Shown here: positions 24,590-37,795 of the stretch, piece after piece | How positions within the stretch are numbered: the first letter of the stretch is position 1 | Layout: every line of letters starts with the position of its first letter | From: Liolophura sinensis | Taxonomy: Eukaryota > Mollusca > Polyplacophora > Chitonida > Chitonidae | Direction: 5' to 3' | Length of the DNA stretch: 64,000 nt | Assembly (NCBI RefSeq): GCF_032854445.1 | Contig: NC_088307.1 | Span: 9,376,017-9,440,016, forward strand | Program-made: the position numbers and the translations under genes | The notes under the pieces: model-generated | Seen by the model: only the letters and a program-made list of their open reading frames with translations | Database searches by the model: none | What the model was told of the DNA's origin: nothing

Positions 24590-24767
24590 CTGAATACAGA
24601 TTCGGCTCTATGGAATATTTGGAGATTCGTCCAAATTCATCTTTGTCAGTCGCCTCCAGACTGATCACAATAATGTCCCCTCCATACTGTTCCTCCACCA
24701 CGGTCGCATCGTAATACATGGAATCAAACGCAGGTGCGTACACGTTGTACCTTATATCAGCTATCAC
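24590..24767 (-). CDS. Cadherin gene exon e16: EC linker and repeat start
   Basis: Acceptor is tttcccaacag, donor is TTCAG then GTAAAT; phase 0 in, 1 out. It encodes VIADIRYNVYAPAFDSMYYD, then VVEEQYGGDIIVISLEATDK and DEFGRISKYSIEP. YAPAF marks an EC boundary, but the usual DXNDN is changed to IRYNVY. The EATDKDEFGRI..YSI run is a good A.D.DEG.N..I.Y match. Confidence 0.93.
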
Positions 24768-24909
24768 CTGTTGGGAAAGAAACAGAAAAAGAATTATGGT
24801 ATCTGACTTCTTATTTTTATTTTTAAAAATAACACAGTAAAAGTTAAAAAAAAATAACTACATGTATCTTCTTTATGACCTTATGATTCTGTCCTATTTT
24901 TAGCTAAAA

Positions 24910-25260
24910 ACCAGCTAACATACATAAAAATATCTTATTTCAGCAGTGAACTAGCAGAAAAATATCTTACTTCAGCTGTAAACTAGCAAAAAAACATCTT
25001 ACTTCAGCTGTAAACTAGCAAAAAATATCTTATTTCCGTAGTAAACCAGTAAAAAATATATTATTTCAGTTGTGAACCAGCAAAAAAACATCTTATTTCA
25101 GCTGTGAACCAGCAGAAAAAATATCTTACTTCAGCTGTGAACTAGCAGAAAAAATATCTTATTTCTTGTGTGAACTGCAGAAAAAAATCTTAATTCAGCT
25201 GTGAATAGCAGTAAACAAAAAACTATCTTATTTCAGTTATGACCTGATCTGATTTTGCTA
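24910..25260. repeat. Imperfect tandem repeat, ~33-41 bp, ~9 copies
   Basis: Copies of atcttatttcagctgtgaac followed by an agcagaaaaa-like A-rich run. The unit is loose, with A-tract length changes. Intron e15-e16. Confidence 0.8.
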
Positions 25261-26238
25261 TAACATGTGGCTATGAATTACCTACCACAAAAAATACCCC
25301 AATATCTCACTTTCAGCTATGATCTAACGAAAAAAAAGAACAAGACTATCGTGTTTCAGAAATGATGTATAGCATGAAAAAAAAGCGATGACCCAAAGGG
25401 AAAAAAAGCTTCTTTCAGTGACAACCCAGCTGCTCTGAGTGTGACATTAGCTATACGCTAGCACTGTGTTTTGTACACATTCTAAATGAGACCCATTACA
25501 GTAAAGGTTTTTTCACGGCTATTCCATGCTCAAAATTCGCTTTTTCAAGGTTTCCATGTCCAAAATTCACTTTTTCAAGGCTAACTGGAATAAACAGTCC
25601 GCACTTCAGGTTCAGGGCAATGTAAAAGGACCTTATTTACACGCACATGAAGTTAAACTGTCTTTCACAAGACATTGTACTACACACATTTCTTAAATAG
25701 AAAAGACATATTTCTTAAACACAATATCAGCACACAAGTAGCCAACAATAGTGCCAGTTGTTGGTTTCTATAGTTTCAATCTGAAGGCTTTTCCAGACTG
25801 AACTACAACCCCCCACCCCAAATTTTCCAGGCATTTCCAGGCCTGGAGGTTATTTTCAAATTCCAGGGTTTTCAAGGTTTCAAGGTTAAGTATTTATGGT
25901 TGATGTTACATGTTACGATTATGACCTTAAACTATTACAGCTTCATCAATGCTGATCTTATTTTACTAGTAGCTATTAACACAAAAAACTCAGACATGTC
26001 AACATGCTGGTATTTGAAAGCCTCCACCCCCACCCCCCCTTTACCCCTCACCTCCAGATTTGTAATTTGTTTGTGCACTGTTGTAGCTGTTGTCATTCCA
26101 ATTCAAGCCTTCTAACATGAAGTATACCACAGATTTGGGGGGAGGGACAAGATTGTGTCATGCTATATATCTTATTTTGCGCTATATACAGACATCGTAT
26201 GGTAAGGCTACATGTACACTGTAATCAAAACTACTTAC
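25261..26238. other. Intron sequence with minor duplications
   Basis: A two-copy repeat of aaaattcgctttttcaagg with 38 bp spacing lies near 25530-25590. Ttccagg-rich words occur at 25800-25890. No gene is seen. Confidence 0.45.
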
Positions 26239-26387
26239 TGTGGCTGTGGCTGAATTTGAGCGCCCTCCATCATGTCCGTCGTCCGTTGCCACAATGTAAA
26301 AAACCTCAGAACTTCTATCCTCCTGTATCCTGCGCTTTAACGTGATATTGCCAGTTACAGAGTTGACCTCAAAATCGTAACCAGAGT
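26239..26387 (-). CDS. Cadherin gene exon e15: EC repeat second half
   Basis: Acceptor is caaatttcag, donor is GCCACA then GTAAGT; phase 1 in, 0 out. Contains YDFEVNSVTGNITLKRRI, then SSEVFYIVATDDGHDGG and RSNSATAT. This is the F.V...TG.I.L, Y...V.A.D.G core of an EC repeat. The LDRE position is replaced by RIQED. One sequon (NIT) is seen. Confidence 0.93.
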
Positions 26388-26489
26388 CTGAAATTTGAAG
26401 TTGGATATAATATTAGTTACATAGTGACTCAGTGATACGATACATACATAGGATATGGTTTCTATAGTCCTCATATCGGGCGAAGCGTC

Positions 26490-26628
26490 AGCCGATGGTG
26501 AGAGCAAACTTGGCAGAGCCAGGGGGAAACCACAACCTTCCCACATACAAATGTACAACCAGAGAGCAAGCCAGCAAGAGCTGGACTTGAACTCATAGCT
26601 ATCACATTGGTGAGAGGTTTCTGGTACT
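26490..26628 (-). mobile_element. SINE fragment (middle part)
   Basis: Contains ggcagagccagggggaaacc, cacaaccttcccacatac, agccagcaagagctggactt and gtgagaggtttctggtac. Tail region degraded, head missing. Confidence 0.65.
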
Positions 26629-26639
26629 TTTTGAACAAC

Positions 26640-27645
26640 CAAGGTAACTAGCAAAGATCAAGGTCATATCCAAAGTCTAAAATTTGAAGGCAAATGAAAA
26701 AATACCATGCATTGCACTCAGCACTCCACGGCTTTTAAAGTTCAAAAGTATACAAGGAAATGGACAAAGGAATGGGAAAAATACAACAAATTAAGGTCAA
26801 TGAACTCCATAGGTTCTTCCTCAAGACAAAGTGTAAGTGTGACATACATGTAGCTTGGTTAAAGTTCACCTGATAGGTCATGGAACTTTGAAATAAAGAA
26901 GTGTTTATGCATCTACATGCCAAGGTTTACATGTCATGTGTGTTTAGCAAACTCTGGTTACAAATTTGAAGTGATATGTGAACAAACTTTCACAAAAGTT
27001 AACTTTAATGATCTTGAAAAAATAAGTCAAGATCGCTGAAAATCAATGGGTTCTTTGTGATGACAAAGTGTAAGTTTGGTGAGTTTGGGGTGAACTCTTC
27101 AAGAGAGGTACATGTAGTTTTAACAAGCCTTTCATAAAATTTTACCTTTAAACGCCCCAATCATCTTGACAAAATAGATTCATGTCCCTGAAAATCAATC
27201 CTGTAAGACGGATCGGAAGCTAGAGACCACGTGATCTCCTTAGTAACAAACAGCGTGGGTGAAGAAAACCGTCCTCTTAACATTATTGCATAGGAAAATG
27301 CCTATTTTTGAATCACTGTCAGCGATCTTGTATTCGTCAGATTTGTATAATTTTCAGCTTTCCAGATAGTCTGAGTATTTCTGCAGAGCTTTGGTGATGC
27401 TATTTTGTAATACCTTACTGGTCGATATCAAAGTGGCAAAAAGTGACCTTTTCCTCAATGCTTTAACCTTGGGCAGCCATTTTGTTTTTGACATGAAAGG
27501 GTGGTCACGTGACCCCCAACTTCCAACTAATCTTACAGAACAGGACTCTTCCTTGTGAATTAAAGTGTAAGTGTGGTGTAAGTTTTAGGATGAGTTTGAG
27601 GTAAACCGTTCAAGAGATATATGGTGTGGCCTTTTTGATACTCAC
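26640..27645. other. Intron sequence with no feature seen
   Basis: About 1 kb of intron e14-e15. Two loosely similar segments (aagtgtaagtgtgacatac near 26830 and aaagtgtaagtttggtga near 27066, again near 27562) suggest an old internal duplication. No exon-like frame is seen. Confidence 0.4.
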
Positions 27646-27806
27646 TTGATTGTAGCTTGTACCTAACACGATTGTACTCTGCGTCGGCATCAGTGGCATG
27701 AACGCTAAACACAGACTGCCCCTCAGTGACGTTGTCGAATAGTTGAAAGCGGTAAGTGTCGCTCTCAAACTTAGGCGCGTTGTCGTTCTCGTCCTGCACT
27801 TCAATC
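27646..27806 (-). CDS. Cadherin gene exon e14: canonical EC linker and repeat start
   Basis: Acceptor is atttttcag, donor is TCAA then GTGAGT; phase 2 in, 1 out. Encodes IEVQDENDNAPKFESDTYRF, then VTEGQSVFSVHATDADAEYN and RVRYKLQS. DENDNAPKF is a full calcium-linker motif, and ATDADAEYNRVRY fits the following A.D.D.G.N..V.Y strand. Confidence 0.95.
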
Positions 27807-28267
27807 CTGAAAAATAACAGAAACCTCAGTCCTGCATATTCCTTGTCACAATTTTTGCTAGCACACCTCTATCATTGAAGATAATTCCTGAATACAGCAT
27901 TAAAAAACAAGTACGGTAATTAAGTAAATAAGTACATGAATAATTTTCAGAAATTGACTTCATTCCATTGAGAAATAAAGAAAGTTCTTGTGAAAAAAAA
28001 TCACATCACTTTATTAATGAGATTGACAAGGTCACCTTAACTTTTATAATAACTACTTAAATACTTTCTATGGTGCAGAAAAAATTCCAAAAAAAAAAGG
28101 TAGTTGAAAACAATTTTATGGAGAGTTTTGCCTGGTGCTTTCCCTCGTAATACAGTATATGTGAAATGCGTCACATGCTGGCAAGTTTGTCAGTAACTGC
28201 TGCAGGTTACTGGTTTTTCATAAGCATCCTGGTTTTCCTCTGTTCATAAAAACAGTGAAAATGTTTG
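27807..28267. other. Intron sequence with no feature seen
   Basis: Part of intron e13-e14. A weakly repeat-like stretch at 28130-28260 (gtttgtcagtaactgctgca) has some SINE-middle character but cannot be bounded. Confidence 0.4.
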
Positions 28268-28537
28268 GTTTATTTCTTTATTTGATTGGTGTTTTTACGC
28301 CGTACTCAAGAATATTTCACTTACACGACGGCGGCCAGCATTATGGTGGGAGAAAACCATGCAGAGCTTAGGGGAAAACCCAGGAACATCCGCAGGTTGC
28401 TGACAGATCATCCCACTTACGGCCAGAGAGGAAGCCAGCATGAGCTGGACTTGCACTCACAGTGACCGCATGGGTGAGGGGCTCCTGGGTCATAACGCTG
28501 CGATAACACGCTAATCATCTGAGACTTGGAGGCCCCA
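28268..28537 (-). mobile_element. tRNA-derived SINE, full length
   Basis: Complete copy with tail, ccgtactcaagaatatttca, cggcggccagcattatggtg, a B-box-like region and a diverged tRNA head ending near the ggaggcccc at 28529. It ends 64 bp below exon e13. Confidence 0.9.
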
Positions 28538-28600
28538 AAAAATGTTTGAGTACAGCATTAAACACTTATCAAAATTCATGATTCCTGGTAAACAGATCAC

Positions 28601-28715
28601 CTGACTTCAGTGGTACCGATGTTTCCTGCTGGATCCGATGCGCGTACAGTTATATTGAAGCCTTCCACCTTCTCCCTGTCAATGCTGGACTTCGTAAAAA
28701 GTCGGCCTGTATCTT
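28601..28715 (-). CDS. Cadherin gene exon e13: EC middle with DRE motif
   Basis: Acceptor is gttttatacag, donor is GTCAG then GTGATC; phase 1 in, 2 out. Encodes DTGRLFTKSSIDREKVEGF, then NITVRASDPAGNIGTTEV. SIDRE and VRASD are the standard EC strand motifs. The donor GTGATC is the weakest in the gene. Confidence 0.92.
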
Positions 28716-29630
28716 CTGTATAAAACAAAATGAGACCAGGATCTCAAAACACAAAATCCTGCACGATGCCTATCAGCCAATACCTTTTTAGATGCAAGGG
28801 TATGTATAGCTTGAACAAAGTGAGAGAACAGCTCGGAAAATCAGCCAGAAAGGCTACAATTTGGTTTACAAATTCCCTCACTAACGTGTGCCCGTCTGCA
28901 CTGCAACGAATGAGGAATTCCCATAATGAAACATCACTCTGCTATTAGTGACAAATATGTATTTGAAATCTAGCTATAAGTGTATACGTGTGGGTGTATG
29001 CTTGCCACTCCCCCAAAAATTCAACTTTTTCGGACCTGTGGTTCTGTGTACTCAGATGATCAGATAGATAGCGATTTAAAGGCGAGCAAGTTCCACAGGT
29101 CATTTTAGGCATTAACTTTATGCCATTTTTGTGGGAGAATCAAATAATTAAATGTATTTTATTGTATTTTTTTTTTTTGTTCAAAGAATATTTACCATGA
29201 CAGTGATAATGACATGCCTGGCCAAGTTTCCCATAACCCTATAGTGGCTTGAAACTAAATGGAAGTTTATGCTTTTGTATTTTGACATGTCTTAAGAACA
29301 AGAATATTATCAACGATGCGAGCAGTGTGAAGCACAATTAAATTTTTAATGCCGGTCGACACACACACCAGCCTATCTTTTCCCCAGTGCCGTCATATTT
29401 GCGAGACCAGCTTGCTGAAAAGCTTTTAGTTCTGTTTTAATTTCCTTCACACTTCTCTCGTCCAGCTCACACCTGGAGTCTGTTGTGTTGTTTTAGATCT
29501 TTAATTTGTACCGTGTGATGTAAACCATCCAATAATATTTTGTGTATGGATTTTTCCATGTATCTGAGGTATTTCGACCATTTCATTGGCTCTCCGATAA
29601 CTTGGTCACCAAGATGTTTTAACGGCGATA
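28716..29630. other. Intron sequence left of the 64 bp array
   Basis: No exon-like frame or known repeat was recognised. 29360-29630 is less AT-rich than its surroundings and could be the outer part of an element that hosts the 64 bp array, but no second copy exists in this window. Confidence 0.4.
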
Positions 29631-32600
29631 GAGCCTACATCTATCAGCAGGCGTAACCAACTGAAGCACAGTGAGGTATTCCCACTGATATTATGAGCCT
29701 ACATCTATCAGCAGGCGTAACCAACTGAAGCACGGTGAAGTATTTTTGCTGATATTATGAGCCTACATCCATCAGCAGGCGTAACCAACTGGAGCACAGT
29801 GAGGTATTCTCGCTGATATTATGAGCCTACGTCTATCAGCAGGCGTAACCAACTGGAGCACAGTGAGGTATTCTCGCTGATATTATGAGCCTACATCTAT
29901 CAGCAGGCGTAACCAACTGGAGCACAGTGAGGTATTCCCACTGATATTATGAGCCTACGTCTATCAGCAGGCGTAACCAACTGGAGCACAGTGAGGTATT
30001 CCCACTGATATTATGAGCCTACGTCTATCAGCAGGCGTAACCAACTGAAGCACAGTGAAGTATTTTTGCTGATATTATGAGCCTACATCTATCAGCAGGC
30101 GTAACCAACTGGAGCACAGTGAGGTATTCCCACTGATATTATGAGCCTACGTCTATCAGCAGGCGTAACCAACTGGAGCACAGTGAGGTATTCTTGTTGA
30201 TATTATGAGCCTACGTCTATCAGCAGGCGTAACCAACTGGAGCACAGTGAGGTATTCTCGCTGATATTATGAGCCTACATCTATCAGCAGGCGTAACCAA
30301 CTGGAGCACAGTGAGGTATTCCCACTGATATTATGAGCCTACGTCTATCAGCAGGCGTAACCAACTGGAGCACAGTGAGGTATTCTCGCTGATATTATGA
30401 GCCTACGTCTATCAGCAGGCGTAAACAACTGGAGCACAGTGAGGTATTCTCGCTGATATTATGAGCCTACATCTATCAGCAGGCGTAACCAACTGGAGCA
30501 CGGTGAGGTATTCCTGCTGATATTATGAGCCTACGTCTATCAGCAGGCGTAACCAACTGGAGCACAGCGAGGTATTCTCGTTGATATTATGAGCCTACGT
30601 CTATCAGCAGGCGTAACCAACTGGAGCACAGTGAGGTATTCTCGCTGATATTATGAGCCTACGTCTATCAGCAGGCGTAACCAACTGGAGCACAGTCAGG
30701 TATTCCCACTGATATTATGAGCCTACGTCTATCAGCAGGCGTAACCAACTGGAGCACAGTCAGGTATTCCCACTGATATTATGAGCCTACGTCTATCAGC
30801 AGGCGTAACCAACTGGAGCACAGTGAGGTATTCTCGTTGATATTATGAGCCTACATCTATCAGCAGGCGTAACCAACTGGAGCACAGTGAGGTATTCCCA
30901 CTGATATTATGAGCCTACGTCTATCAGCAGGCGTAACCAACTGGAGCACAGTGAGGTATTCCCACTGATATTATGAGCCTACGTCTATCAGCAGGCGTAA
31001 CCAACTGGAGCACAGTGAGGTATTCTCGCTGATATTATGAGCCTACGTCTATCAGCAGGCGTAACCAACTGGAGCACAGTGAGGTATTCCCACTGATATT
31101 ATGAGCCTACGTCTATCAGCAGGCGTAACCAACTGGAGCACAGTGAGGTATTCTCGCTGATATTATGAGCCTACGTCTATCAGCAGGCGTAACCAACTGG
31201 AGCACAGTGAGGTATTCTCGTTGATATTATGAGCCTACATCTATCAGCAGGCGTAACCAACTGGAGCACAGTGAGGTATTCCCACTGATATTATGAGCCT
31301 ACGTCTATCAGCAGGCGTAACCAACTGGAGCACAGTCAGGTATTCCCACTGATATTATGAGCCTACGTCTATCAGCAGGCGTAACCAACTGGAGCACAGT
31401 GAGGTATTCTCGCTGATATTATGAGCCTACATCCATCAGCAGGCGTAACCAACTGGAGCACAGTGAGGTATTCTCACTGATATTATGAGCCTACGTCTAT
31501 CAGCAGGCGTAAACAACTGGAGCACAGTGAGGTATTCTCGCTGATATTATGAGCCTACATCTATCAGCAGGCGTAACCAACTGGAGCACAGTGAGGTATT
31601 TTTGCTGATATTATGAGCCTACGTCTATCAGCAGGCGTCACCAACTGGAGCACAGTGAGGTATTCCTGCTGATATTATGAGCCTACGTCTATCAGCAGGC
31701 GTAACCAACTGGAGCACAGTGAGGTATTCCCACTGATATTATGAGCCTACATCTATCAGCAGGCGTAACCAACTGGAGCACAGTGAGGTATTCCCACTGA
31801 TATTATGAGCCTACATCTATCAGCAGGCGTAACCAACTGGAGCACAGTGAGGTATTCCCGCTGATATTATGAGCCTACATCTATCAGCAGGCGTAACCAA
31901 CTGGAGCACAGTGAGGTATTCCTGCTGATATTATGAGCCTACGTCTATCAGCAGGCGTAACCAACTGGAGCACAGTGAGGTATTCCCACTGATATTATGA
32001 GCCTACGTCTATCAGCAGGCGTAACCAACTGGAGCACGGTGAAGTATTTTTGCTGATATTATGAGCCTACGTCTATCAGCAGGCGTAACCAACTGGAGCA
32101 CAGTGAGGTATTCCCACTGATATTATGAGCCTACGTCTATCAGCAGGCGTAACCAACTGGAGCACGGTGAGGTATTCCCACTGATATTATGAGCCTACGT
32201 CTATCAGCAGGCGTAACCAACTGAAGCACGGTGAAGTATTCCCGCTGATATTATGAGCCTACGTCTATCAGCAGGCGTAACCAACTGGAGCACAGTGAGG
32301 TATTCCCACTGATATTATGAGCCTACGTCTATCAGCAGGCGTAACCAACTGGAGCACAGTGAGGTATTCCCGCTGATATTATGAGCCTACGTCTATCAGC
32401 AGGCGTAAACAACTGGAGCATGTTGAGGTATTCCCGCTGATATTATGAGCCTACGTCTATCAGTAGGCGTAACCAACTGGAGCACAGTGAGGTATTTTTG
32501 CTGATATTATGAGCCTACGTCTATCAGCAGGCGTAACCAACTGGAGCACAGTGAAGTATTCCCACTGATATTATGAGCCTAGGTCTATCAGCAGGCGTAA

Positions 32601-33464
32601 CCAACTGGAGCACAGTGAGGTATTCCCACTGATATTATGAGCCTACGTCTATCAGCAGGCGTAACCAACTGGAGCACAGTGAGGTATTTTCGCTGATATT
32701 ATGAGCCTGCGTCTATCAGCAGGCGTAAACAACTGGAGCACGGTGAGGTATTCCCACTGATATTATGAGCCTACGTCTATCAGCAGGCGTAACCAACTGG
32801 AGCACAGTGAGGTATTCCCACTGATATTATGAGCCTACAACTATCAGCAGGCGTACCTATTGGAGCATAGTGAGGTATTCCCACTGATATCATGAGCCTA
32901 CGTCTATCAGCAGGCGTAACCAACTGGAGCACGGTGAGGTATTCCCACTGATATTATGAGCCTACGTCTATCAGCAGGCGTAACCAACTGGAGCACAGTG
33001 AGGTATTCCCGCTGATATTATGAGCCTACGTCTATCAGCAGGCGTAACCAACTGGAGCACAGTGAGGTATTCCCGCTGATATTATGAGCCTATGTCTATC
33101 AGCAGGCGTAAACAACTGGAGCACGGTGAGGTATTCCTGCTGATATTATGAGCCTACGTCTATCAGCAGGCGTAACCAACTGGAGCACAGTGAGGTATTC
33201 CCACTGATATTATGAGCCTACGTCTATCAGCAGGCGTAACCAACTGGAGCACAGTGAGGTATTCCCGCTGGTATTATGAGCCTATGTCTATCAGCAGGCG
33301 TAACCAACTGGAGCACAGTGAGGTATTCTCGCTGATATTATGAGCCTACATCTATCAGCAGGCGTAACCAACTGGAGCACAGTGAGTTATTCCCGCTGAT
33401 ATTATGAGCCTACGTCTATCAGCAGGCGTAACCAACTGGAGCACAGTGAGGTATTCCCGTTGAT
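29631..33464. repeat. Minisatellite, 64 bp unit, ~60 copies (3.8 kb)
   Basis: Units contain attatgagcctacgtctatc, cagcaggcgtaaccaactgg, then agcacagtgaggtatt and a variable hexamer (cccact, ctcgct, tttgct, cctgct, cccgct or ctcgtt). Arrays of such variants would suit variant-repeat mapping. It fills most of intron e12-e13. On the minus strand the unit reads ctccagttggttacgcctgc and tgctgata, which resembles the D-arm to anticodon part of a tRNA. Confidence 0.98.
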
Positions 33465-33565
33465 TCAGTTATATAGATTTTCCTTCTTATTTGTGCATTT
33501 ATACCTGTATGGTTTTCCGCATTGTGGAATACATGCGTCCGTTTGGACTTGACACCGTTGTACAC

Positions 33566-33667
33566 GTAAGTACTTTAGTATTTGTATAGATACTGCTATC
33601 CTTTCTTGTTAAACTTAAGTACTTTAGTACTTGTAAAAGTCTTGTTATCTGTTCTTGTTAAACCTAA
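33566..33667. repeat. ~50 bp tandem duplication, 2 copies
   Basis: Taagtactttagta starts at about 33567 and again at about 33617; both copies end ttcttgttaaac. It lies directly after the 64 bp array. Confidence 0.75.
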
Positions 33668-33790
33668 TAAATTGTTGTAAAATAAAATCTGCTGGTTTTG
33701 GTTACTTTTTTGTGCAGCTAAACTGTCATGTATTTCGAACAAGCCATCTCTTTATAATACAGACAGTTTGGGTCGTAACACTGTACATAC

Positions 33791-33881
33791 CTTGTATGCC
33801 GATTTCGGGAATGGATTTCACCAAACTGTAACGGATGGTGTTTATATCCGAGTCTGGGTCACTGGTTTCCAGAAGTAAAAT
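33791..33881 (-). CDS. Cadherin gene exon e12: EC strand segment
   Basis: Acceptor is gatttgacag, donor is CAAG then GTATGT; phase 0 in, 1 out. Encodes LLLETSDPDSDINTIRYSLV, then KSIPEIGIQ. The SDPDSDINTIRYSL run equals the A.D.D.G.N..I.Y.L motif. The 91-base exon is isolated between two introns made mostly of satellite (64 bp array below, 32/26 bp arrays above). Confidence 0.9.
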
Positions 33882-34187
33882 CTGTCAAATCACAAAACAA
33901 TGATATTTCAGTTCCATTCATTCTGGAAAAGTGTGATTTAATTTTTTAAATTAAAACAAACGTTGAACATTCCATTCCACCATTTTTCACTTACACGATG
34001 ATCAGTTTTATGGAAATGGTTGTAAGTATGCCGTCTCACAATTATTTCAATAATGGAAAGAAAATACAGAGAATAAAACACAGAATAAAAGTTTAACTTT
34101 CCTGTGACACACATGCATCTTTGCTGTGACAGGTAGAGAGATAAATACAAAAGATTTAAACTATTGGTCACACATATTAATCACAAA

Positions 34188-37100
34188 CACTACCTGTGGG
34201 ATTACATGTAGGCATGGACAGCTACCAGTGGGATTACATGCAGGCATAGACAACTACCAGTGGGATTACATGTACCCATGGACAGCTACCAGTGTGATCA
34301 CATGTAGACATGGACAGCTACCAGTGGGATTACATGTAGGCATGGACAGCTACCAGTGGGATTACATGTAGGCATGGACAGCTACCAGTGGGATTACATG
34401 CAGGCATAGACAACTACCAGTGGGATTACATGTAGGCATGGACAGCTACCAGTGAGATTACAAGTAGGCATGGACAGCTACCAGTGGGATTACATGTACG
34501 CACGGACAGCTACCAGTGGGATTACATGTAGGTATAGACAACTACCAGTGGGATAACAGGTAGGTATAGACAACTACCAGTGGGATTACATGTAGGCATG
34601 GACAGCTACCGGTGGGATTACATGTAGGCATGGACAGCTACCAGTGGGATTACATGTAGGCATAGACAGCTACCAGTGGGATTACATGTAGGTATAGACA
34701 ACTACCAGTGGGATTACATGTAGGCATGGACAGCTACCAGTGGGATTACATGTAGGCATAGACAGCTACCAGTGGGATCACATGTAGGCATGGACACCTA
34801 CCAGTGGGATTACATGTAGGCATGGACAGCTACCGGTGGGATTACATGTACCCATGGACAGCTACCAGTGGGATTACATGTAGGCATGGACAGCTACCGG
34901 TGGGATTACATGTACCCATGGACAGCTATCGGTGGGATTACATGTAGACATGGACAGCTACCAGTGGGATCACATGTAGGCATGGACACCTACCAGTGGG
35001 ATTACATGTAGGCACAGATAGCTACCAGTGGGATTACATGTAGGCATGGACAGCTACCAGTGGGATTACAGGTAGAAATAGACAAATACCAGTGGGATTA
35101 CATGTACATGTAGGCATGGACGGCTACCAGTGGGATTACATGTAGGCATGGACAGGTACCAGTGGGATTACATGTAGGCATGGACAGCTACCAGTGGGAT
35201 TACATATAGGCACAGACAGCTACCAGTAAGATCACATGTAGGCACAGACAACTACCAGTGGGATTACATGTAGGCATGGACAGCTACCAGTGGGATTACA
35301 TGTAGGTATAGACAACTACCAGTGGAATTACATGTAGGCATGGTCAACTACCAGTGGAATTACATGTAGGCATGGACAGCTACCAGTGGAATTACATGTA
35401 GGCATGGACAGCTACCGGTGGGATTACATGTAGGCATGGACGGCTACCAGTGGGATTACATGTAGGCATGGACAGCTACCAGTGGGATTACATGTAGGCA
35501 TGGACAGCTACCAGTGGGATTACATGTAGGCATGGAGAGCTACCAGTGGGATTACATGTAGGTATGGACAGCTACCAGTGGGATTACATGTGGGCATGAA
35601 CAGCTACCAGTGGGGTTACATGTAGACATGGACAGCTACCAGTGGGATCACATGTAGGTATAGACAGCTACCGGTGGGATTACATGTGGGCATGGACAGC
35701 TACCGGTGGGATTACATGTAGGCATGGACAGCTACCGGTGGGATTACATGTAGGCATGGACAGCTACCAGTGGGATTACATGTAGGCATGGACAGCTACC
35801 AGTGGGATTACATGTAGGTATGGACAGCTACCAGTGGGATTACATGTAGGCATGGACAGCTACCAGTGGGGTTACATGTAGACATGGACAGCTACCAGTT
35901 GGATCAAATGTGGGTATAGGCAACTACCAGTGGGATTACATGTAGGCATGGACAGCTACCAGTGAGATTACATGTAGGTATAGACAGCTACCAGTGGGAT
36001 TACATGTAGCTATATAAACGAATACCAGTGGGATTACATGAAGGCATGGACAGCTACCAGTGGGATTACATGTAGGCATGGACAGTTACCAGTGGGATTA
36101 CATGTAGGCATGAACAGCTACCGGTGGGATTACAAGTAGGCATGGACAGCTACCAGTGGGATCACATGTAAGCATGGACAGCTACCGGTCGGATTACAAG
36201 TAGGCATGGACGGCTACCAGTGGGATTACATGTAGGCATGGACAGCTTCCAGTGGGATTACATGCAGGCATGGACAGCTACCGGTGGGATTACATGTAGG
36301 CATGGACAGCTACCAATGGGATTACATGTAGGCATGGACAGCTACCAGTGGGATTACATGTAGGCATGGACAGCTACCAGTGGGATTACATGTAGGCATG
36401 GACAGCTACCGGTGGGATTACATGTAGGCATGGACAGCTACCACTGGGATCACATGTAGGCATGGACAGCTACCAGTGGGATTACATGTAGGCATGGACA
36501 GCTACCAGTGGGATTACATGTAGGCATGGACAGCTACCAGTGGGATTACATGTAGGCATGGACAGCTACCAGTGGGATTACATGTAGGCATGGACAGCTA
36601 CCGGTGGGATTACATGTAGGCATGGACAGCTACCAGTGGGATTACATGTAGGCATGGACAGCTACCAGTGGGATTACATGTAGGCATGGACAGCTACCGG
36701 TGGGATTACATGTAGGCATGGACAGATACCGGTGGGATTACATGTAGGCATGGACAGATACCGGTGGGATTACATGTAGGCATGGACAGCTACCAGTGGG
36801 ATTACATGTAGGCATGGACAGCTACCAGTGGGATTACATGTAGGCATGGACAGCTACCGGTGGGATTACATGTAGGCATAGACAGCTACCGGTGGGATTA
36901 CATGTAGGCATGGACAGCTACCAGTGGGATTACATGTAGGCATGGACAGCTACCAGTGGGATTACATGTAGGCATGGACAGATACCGGTGGGATTACATG
37001 TAGGCATGGACAGCTACCAGTGGGATTACATGTAGGCATGGACAGCTACCAGTGGGATTACATGTAGGCATGGACAGCTACCGGTGGGATTACATGTAGG

Positions 37101-37795
37101 CATGGACAGCTACCGCTGGGATCACATGTAGGCATGGACAGCTACCAGTGGGATTACATGTAGGCATGGACAGCTACCAGTGGGATTACATGTAGGCATG
37201 GACAGCTACCAGTGGGATTACATGTAGGCATGGACAGCTACCAGTGGGATTACATGTAGGCATGGACAGCTACCAGTGGGATTACATGTAGGCATGGACA
37301 GCTACCGGTGGGATTACATGTAGGCATGGACAGCTACCAGTGGGATTACATGTAGGCATGGACAGCTACCAGTGGGATTACATGTAGGCATGGACAGCTA
37401 CCGGTGGGATTACATGTAGGCATGGACAGATACCGGTGGGATTACATGTAGGCATGGACAGATACCGGTGGGATTACATGTAGGCATGGACAGCTACCAG
37501 TGGGATTACATGTAGGCATGGACAGCTACCAGTGGGATTACATGTAGGCATGGACAGCTACCAGTGGGATTACATGTAGGCATAGACAGCTACCGGTGGG
37601 ATTACATGTAGGCATGGACAGCTACCAGTGGGATTACATGTAGGCATGGACAGCTACCAGTGGGATTACATGTAGGCATAGAAAACAACCAGTGGGATTA
37701 CATGTAGGCATGGACAGCTACCGGTGGGATTACATGTAGGCATGGACAGATACCGGTGGGATTACATGTGGGCATGGACAGCTATCGGTGGGATT
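34188..37795. repeat. Minisatellite, 32 bp unit, ~113 copies (3.6 kb)
   Basis: The unit contains ggattacatgtaggcatgga followed by cagctaccagtg. Left copies are diverse (catgcaggcatagacaact and others); copies right of about 36200 are nearly identical, pointing to recent amplification there. Frequent variants are ccagtg/ccggtg and cagcta/cagata. It lies in intron e11-e12 and passes directly into the 26 bp array. Confidence 0.98.
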
